Source: Antedon bifida (taxonomy: Eukaryota; Echinodermata; Crinoidea; Comatulida; Antedonidae). From it: a DNA stretch of 64,000 bases. The stretch is from assembly GCA_963402885.1 (NCBI GenBank), contig OY727096.1, forward strand, positions 17,031,820 to 17,095,819. Reading direction: 5' to 3'. Below are positions 59,973 through 64,000 of the stretch, in pieces (positions within the stretch are counted from its first letter, which is position 1; every line of letters starts with the position of its first letter). The notes under the pieces are model-generated. The model saw nothing but the letters and a program-made list of their open reading frames with translations. It ran no database searches and was not told the DNA's origin. The position numbers and the translations under genes are program-made.

Positions 59973-60166
59973 CCTGCACTGTTCTTTTTTTTTTTTTTTT
60001 TATCTTTTGTGGATAACTACCACCTTTATTCATTCATTGTTACATAAACAACAATTACAGAATCTCATATATATATTTACATTATTTTCTGCATATGTTT
60101 TGTTATGTTATCTATTACAAAATATATTGCATGTTTAATGAAAAAAGTTGCCTGCACTGTTCTTTT
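59973..60166 (-). mobile_element. Short retrotransposed fragment with 16-bp target duplication
   Basis: CCTGCACTGTTCTTTT at 59973-59988 is repeated at 60151-60166. Between them a T-run of about 17 bases (a poly-A tail on the minus strand) adjoins ~145 bp containing a minus-strand AATAAA near 60025-60030. This is a target-primed insertion of a 5'-truncated polyadenylated RNA, either a LINE or a processed transcript. Confidence 0.82.
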
Positions 60167-62079
60167 AAAATGGCCTTCCCATTCTACTTCAGAATATATA
60201 GAGTATAGACAAAAACATTAGTTAGATGGGTTTTTTTTACACGAAGAACCAAATCGTATGCCGGCATCCAATTTTTGTTCGTTCTATAGACAATAGGCCT
60301 ACTCTTCTTGTCCCACATATTACACAGCTATCATTCGCCTGTTTGAATATAATACTCTAGTACTGTAGATTAATTATGACAATGATTGTGTTGTATAATA
60401 ACACTTTTTAAAGATCATAATCTAGGCAAAATATTTAGAATTTTCTAAACGAAATATATAGTAGGCCCATTATTTGTGTAATTTGTCGTGAAATACCATG
60501 TAACTATCGCTACAATTTAATATTATAGTGTTAGTGTGAATAATACACAAGTTATATTAAGTGCCTTTAACCATGCTACGAAATAAAAGTATAACTTTTA
60601 TATTTTTATAGTACTATTATCTAAATGATTTGAGATTTTAATTTTATTACCGTATATCGGCTAATAGTCAACGTTATAATAAAATTAATAGGCCTATAGC
60701 GTTAGAATTGCCAAGCGTCGGTGATGTGTCGCTAAAAAAAACCTCGGTGTTAATTTAAATTGTGTACATTTAATTTAAATTTAATTGTATGCATACGACA
60801 CGTATTTCAATCAGTCGAGCGGTCTCCCTTGATTAAGCTTATCGGGGTCCGAATATGATATATATTGTCACGTTCGTTGTTCGCAAGTGACATAAGCCGA
60901 TTAAATTCAAAATTAAACAATACTAACCACCAGCATGCATATTTTGTTACTATGAAGTTCAATGTCAAACTGTAATATTATTAATAGGTAAGCGCCCTCT
61001 TTTTCGTCACAAAGACAGTACACATCAAAGTGAAATGCCGACAATTTTAAAACTACTGTACAGTTTTTTGCATTATATATAGATTATTTTTTAAATTACG
61101 CAATTGTTTTTTTTTTTTTATTTGAATATAATTTAGGCATCGGCTTCTCACGGAGAGTAGGAGAAAAAGAAAATACAAGAATAAAATAAAAATAACAAAC
61201 CGCGAACACGAATCAAAGCTGCATTCCTTTTTATTATATTTAATCACAATGTAAACCATGAGATTCTCACGGAAAAACTTTATAACAATAGCATTTATAA
61301 CAATAATGAAAGTGTAAACAACTATATAACAACAACATTTAATACCAATCAATTTCACTCTGCGTGATGTATTTCCTTATGATGAGATGTATTCATATGA
61401 AATCCGTGTACTACTTGGGAGTCAATATCATTGTCTGTCGACTAAATAGATTTGTTCATCTGTTAAATGCGCCCTTCCTAAAATGACCTTACATTGTTAA
61501 ATCATGGTTAAATATACCGTGCCAGGCCGTACGTTTACATAGGTATATCATGTATGAGCTCATTCATACATAATGATGACAGAAATCTAAATTTGGAAAA
61601 TAAACATTATCAGAGATTAGGATTTTTTTTAAATAATATTTCATCATAACGATTATATCTTATATATACTTCTATTTTCGGTATATTTCGATGGGGTTTC
61701 AATTTCTCCATGTAAAGCTCGTTGATCAAAATTAATTTTTTAAATGTTTATGTCCAAAAATGTCTTTCATTTAATTGTGTTTATTTTCAACCATCAATGA
61801 ATGCAATAAACATACAGTAATCCGAAATGGCCGTCCAAAATGACACGCCCATAGCAAACATTTTGTAAATACACAATTGCACTTCACATTATATTCTTTA
61901 CTCAGAGCCTATCACCTGATGATTGAAGAGTTAGTTTATTGCCTTCATGAAACAGTGAGTGTGCAAATAAAATGTTAACTCGAGTCATTATCTAAATACA
62001 TATTTATATCACTGTTAATTAAAATTGGAGACACGCCCTCTATTGGCTTCTGTCTCTCAGTGCTTCACTTTCATACTCT
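60167..62079. other. Nothing recognised
   Basis: AT-rich sequence. The minus ORF at 61053-61358 is low-complexity and was not accepted as a gene. Confidence 0.45.
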
Positions 62080-62216
62080 AAAGCTCTGTCTACACTATCA
62101 AACTTTATGTGACAAAAAATGTATCCATATATGGACATGATGATGTCATATTACTACCATATTTAGGCACATCACACTTTTTTGTCAAACTAGTTTGATA
62201 ATGTAGACAGAGCTTA
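62080..62216. mobile_element. MITE of the AGCTCTGTCTACACTATCAA family, copy g (complete, ~135 bp)
   Basis: Near-perfect inverted ends AAAGCTCTGTCTACACTATC and TAATGTAGACAGAGCTTA flank short family blocks. TA lies at both borders, so a mariner-like TA target is possible. This is the most compact intact copy. Confidence 0.82.
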
Positions 62217-63210
62217 ACACTGCAAATGTTGAAATAAATATTATTGCGTAATACATCTGTTTATTCCTTATACATGATACTCAAACTGTATGCCGATTCA
62301 TGTTTTAAACTTTAAACTAGTTCTTTCTGTTATTTCTGCAGACGACAATATTATTCTTGTAAATCGATACAATACTATAATTCTGTCAATCAGTTGTTAA
62401 GATAATATATCCATTTCAAGTGCTTTATAATATTACGTATAAAATATAAAAGGCAACCAATTTTATTAGCTTCTTATTCGATTGTATGTAGCCGTTTCCA
62501 TGGTTTTATATCAATTTTTTTGTAATTCTGTAAACGATTATATTATGATACCAATTTATGTTTCTAATCGAATTTGTATTTTTTATTGGTATCTTGTGCA
62601 TTTTTAAAATTAAAATACTGTATTATGTACAAATACGCCTAATAATAGCGAAGAACTAAGAGAGATAACGTAATATGTGTGTTCACTCGATCTTATTTGG
62701 CGGAATGGAATTATTATAGGGCATGTTATATGAATGACGCTGATGAGTTAATAAAACCCTAGTGTTTTATTTAAAAGGCATGGCTAACCGTCATTCTAGG
62801 CAATATGTTTGTTTTCCATTCACTAACCCTATTGTTACCATCACGGCTGATTGACTTCTTTTTCTCTCTGAGGGCGTAACTGGATGATGAAGCTTGTGTT
62901 ACCGTTATTGATGTGTGAGTCAGCTTTGTATGTACCCAGCATTCAAGCCAGATAACGAGCACCCGTCTCCCGTAAACACAATACTTACCGGTGGATAACG
63001 TTTCAAACGATCCTCCTGCCGTTTTTCTCTGGGCCTAGCTACGGAAATACAAGCATTTTTGGATTTTATACGGATATATACGCGGTTTTAGAAATGTGTA
63101 TCGTCGCTAGGTGATAGCAATTTAATAATATTCGAATGCCTGAGATATCATGGACAATGTCGCACTTGTCAGTGCAAATAGACAAACTATATTCTAGATA
63201 CTGGTCTACA

Positions 63211-63286
63211 ATGGACAAATATTTTATTTCATTATTTGTAATATTTTGTGTTTTAAGTTCAACGCATAATGTGGAAGCAGTGAACG
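63211..63286 (+). CDS. Second candidate signal-peptide exon
   Basis: The ATG at 63211 begins MDKYFISLFVIFCVLSSTHN, a signal peptide with a VEA cleavage motif after it. The donor AACG|GTAAAT leaves phase 1, as in the exon at 58807. In-frame ATGs upstream (63136, 63157) would give a longer start without a better signal sequence. It could be an alternative first exon of the same gene or the start of a separate one. No downstream exon is visible before the window ends. Confidence 0.45.
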
Positions 63287-63288
63287 GT

Positions 63289-64000
63289 AAATATGAATTT
63301 ATATGTGCCATTTTAATGTACCTTGATATTCTATTCTTTTTGTCTATCAGTATATTAAATTTTCGTCAGAGTATAGCCATACCCATTTGGCAATTTTTCT
63401 AAAACAAACATCCCTACTTTATCTTATACCTATATTTCGCTGGGGTCCGTTTTTAGGTACAGTAATACCATAATGATCTCTAACCCTAGAATAACTCTAT
63501 GGTACAATAATACAAAAAACAGCATCTTCCTGTTATTATAACTAAAATTACGTTTTTGTTTATACAGGTACAGTATTCTAATACCAGTTAAATTTAGACT
63601 GATACTGTACACATCAATTAGATTGCAGTTGATAGAAATAAAGAGACAGCAGACACATAGTTTCTATCTATTTTTAATGATCTTCTAGAAATCAGATCTG
63701 GGAAATTGTTGTAAACAGCAGCCGTCTCGTCTATTGAATTCCATCCCATTGATCGTAATCGTGCTATCCTGTACCCTGATAGTTGTTGAACAATAGGTTG
63801 TCATCTATTGTATTGTTTGTCAATACCAGGTTTCGGCCCTGTGGTTAAATCCTACTCTCGTCAATGTATTACAAATCCTAGGGCTTTTCTATTATATACC
63901 TTTACAAGTGCTTATTAGCAAAGATCGTCACACTTGATAAATATTGTATTCTCATTTCGTGGGAAAATTTATATATTTTATTAGTTGAAAGGTGTGTTGC
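63289..64000. other. Nothing recognised to window end
   Basis: Probably intron sequence if the exon at 63211 is real. No splice acceptor followed by a recognisable domain was seen. Confidence 0.4.

Noticed and set aside
62771..63000. Minus-strand exon with donor-like CCG|GTAAGTATTG near 62990
   Set aside because: The consensus is good, but the ORF beside it (62771-62962) has no recognisable domain or signal peptide and no linked exons.

Overview
This is animal nuclear DNA. It has split genes with GT-AG introns, metazoan multidomain proteins (ECSIT, EGF/FN3 and Ig proteins), tRNA-derived SINEs, LINE retrotransposons and many MITEs. The AT-rich background, the AGGCCTAG-rich patches, the SINE type and the very large EGF protein suggest a marine invertebrate deuterostome, perhaps an echinoderm. 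The species call is an inference only.

Layout. 1-1956 is the 3' part of a LINE with one frameshift. 1957-3120 is a ~67-bp satellite. 3150-4690 holds repeats, including a fold-back element. 4918-8678 is ECSIT in five coding exons, with its last exon partly re-duplicated downstream. 9190-17060 has no recognisable gene and holds a 2.8-kb element with ~160-bp inverted ends, TTAA-flanked MITEs and Harbinger-like MITEs. 17064-18152 (minus) is an intronless gene for an Ig-type single-pass membrane protein. Close by, on the plus strand, begins a giant gene (about 18.3 to 56.3 kb). I could chain 27 coding exons in consistent phase 1: signal peptide, 6 FN3 domains, about 79 EGF domains and a hydrophobic C-terminus, roughly 3,680 residues. 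One exon of 5,667 nt alone encodes 49 EGF domains. A small intronless CMC2-like gene lies on the minus strand inside one of its introns.

Intron 1 of the giant gene (18492-32404) is almost entirely a nested pile of seven non-autonomous Helitron/Helentron-like elements. Their 5' and 3' ends pair up like brackets, and a LINE is inserted in one of them. This is the most striking structure in the window. After the giant gene come a 14-bp minisatellite (57212-58440) and two possible signal-peptide first exons (58807-58876 and 63211-63286). Both end in phase 1, and their downstream exons must lie beyond the window. Coordinates of exons were read by eye from splice consensus and reading phase, and no transcript data were available.
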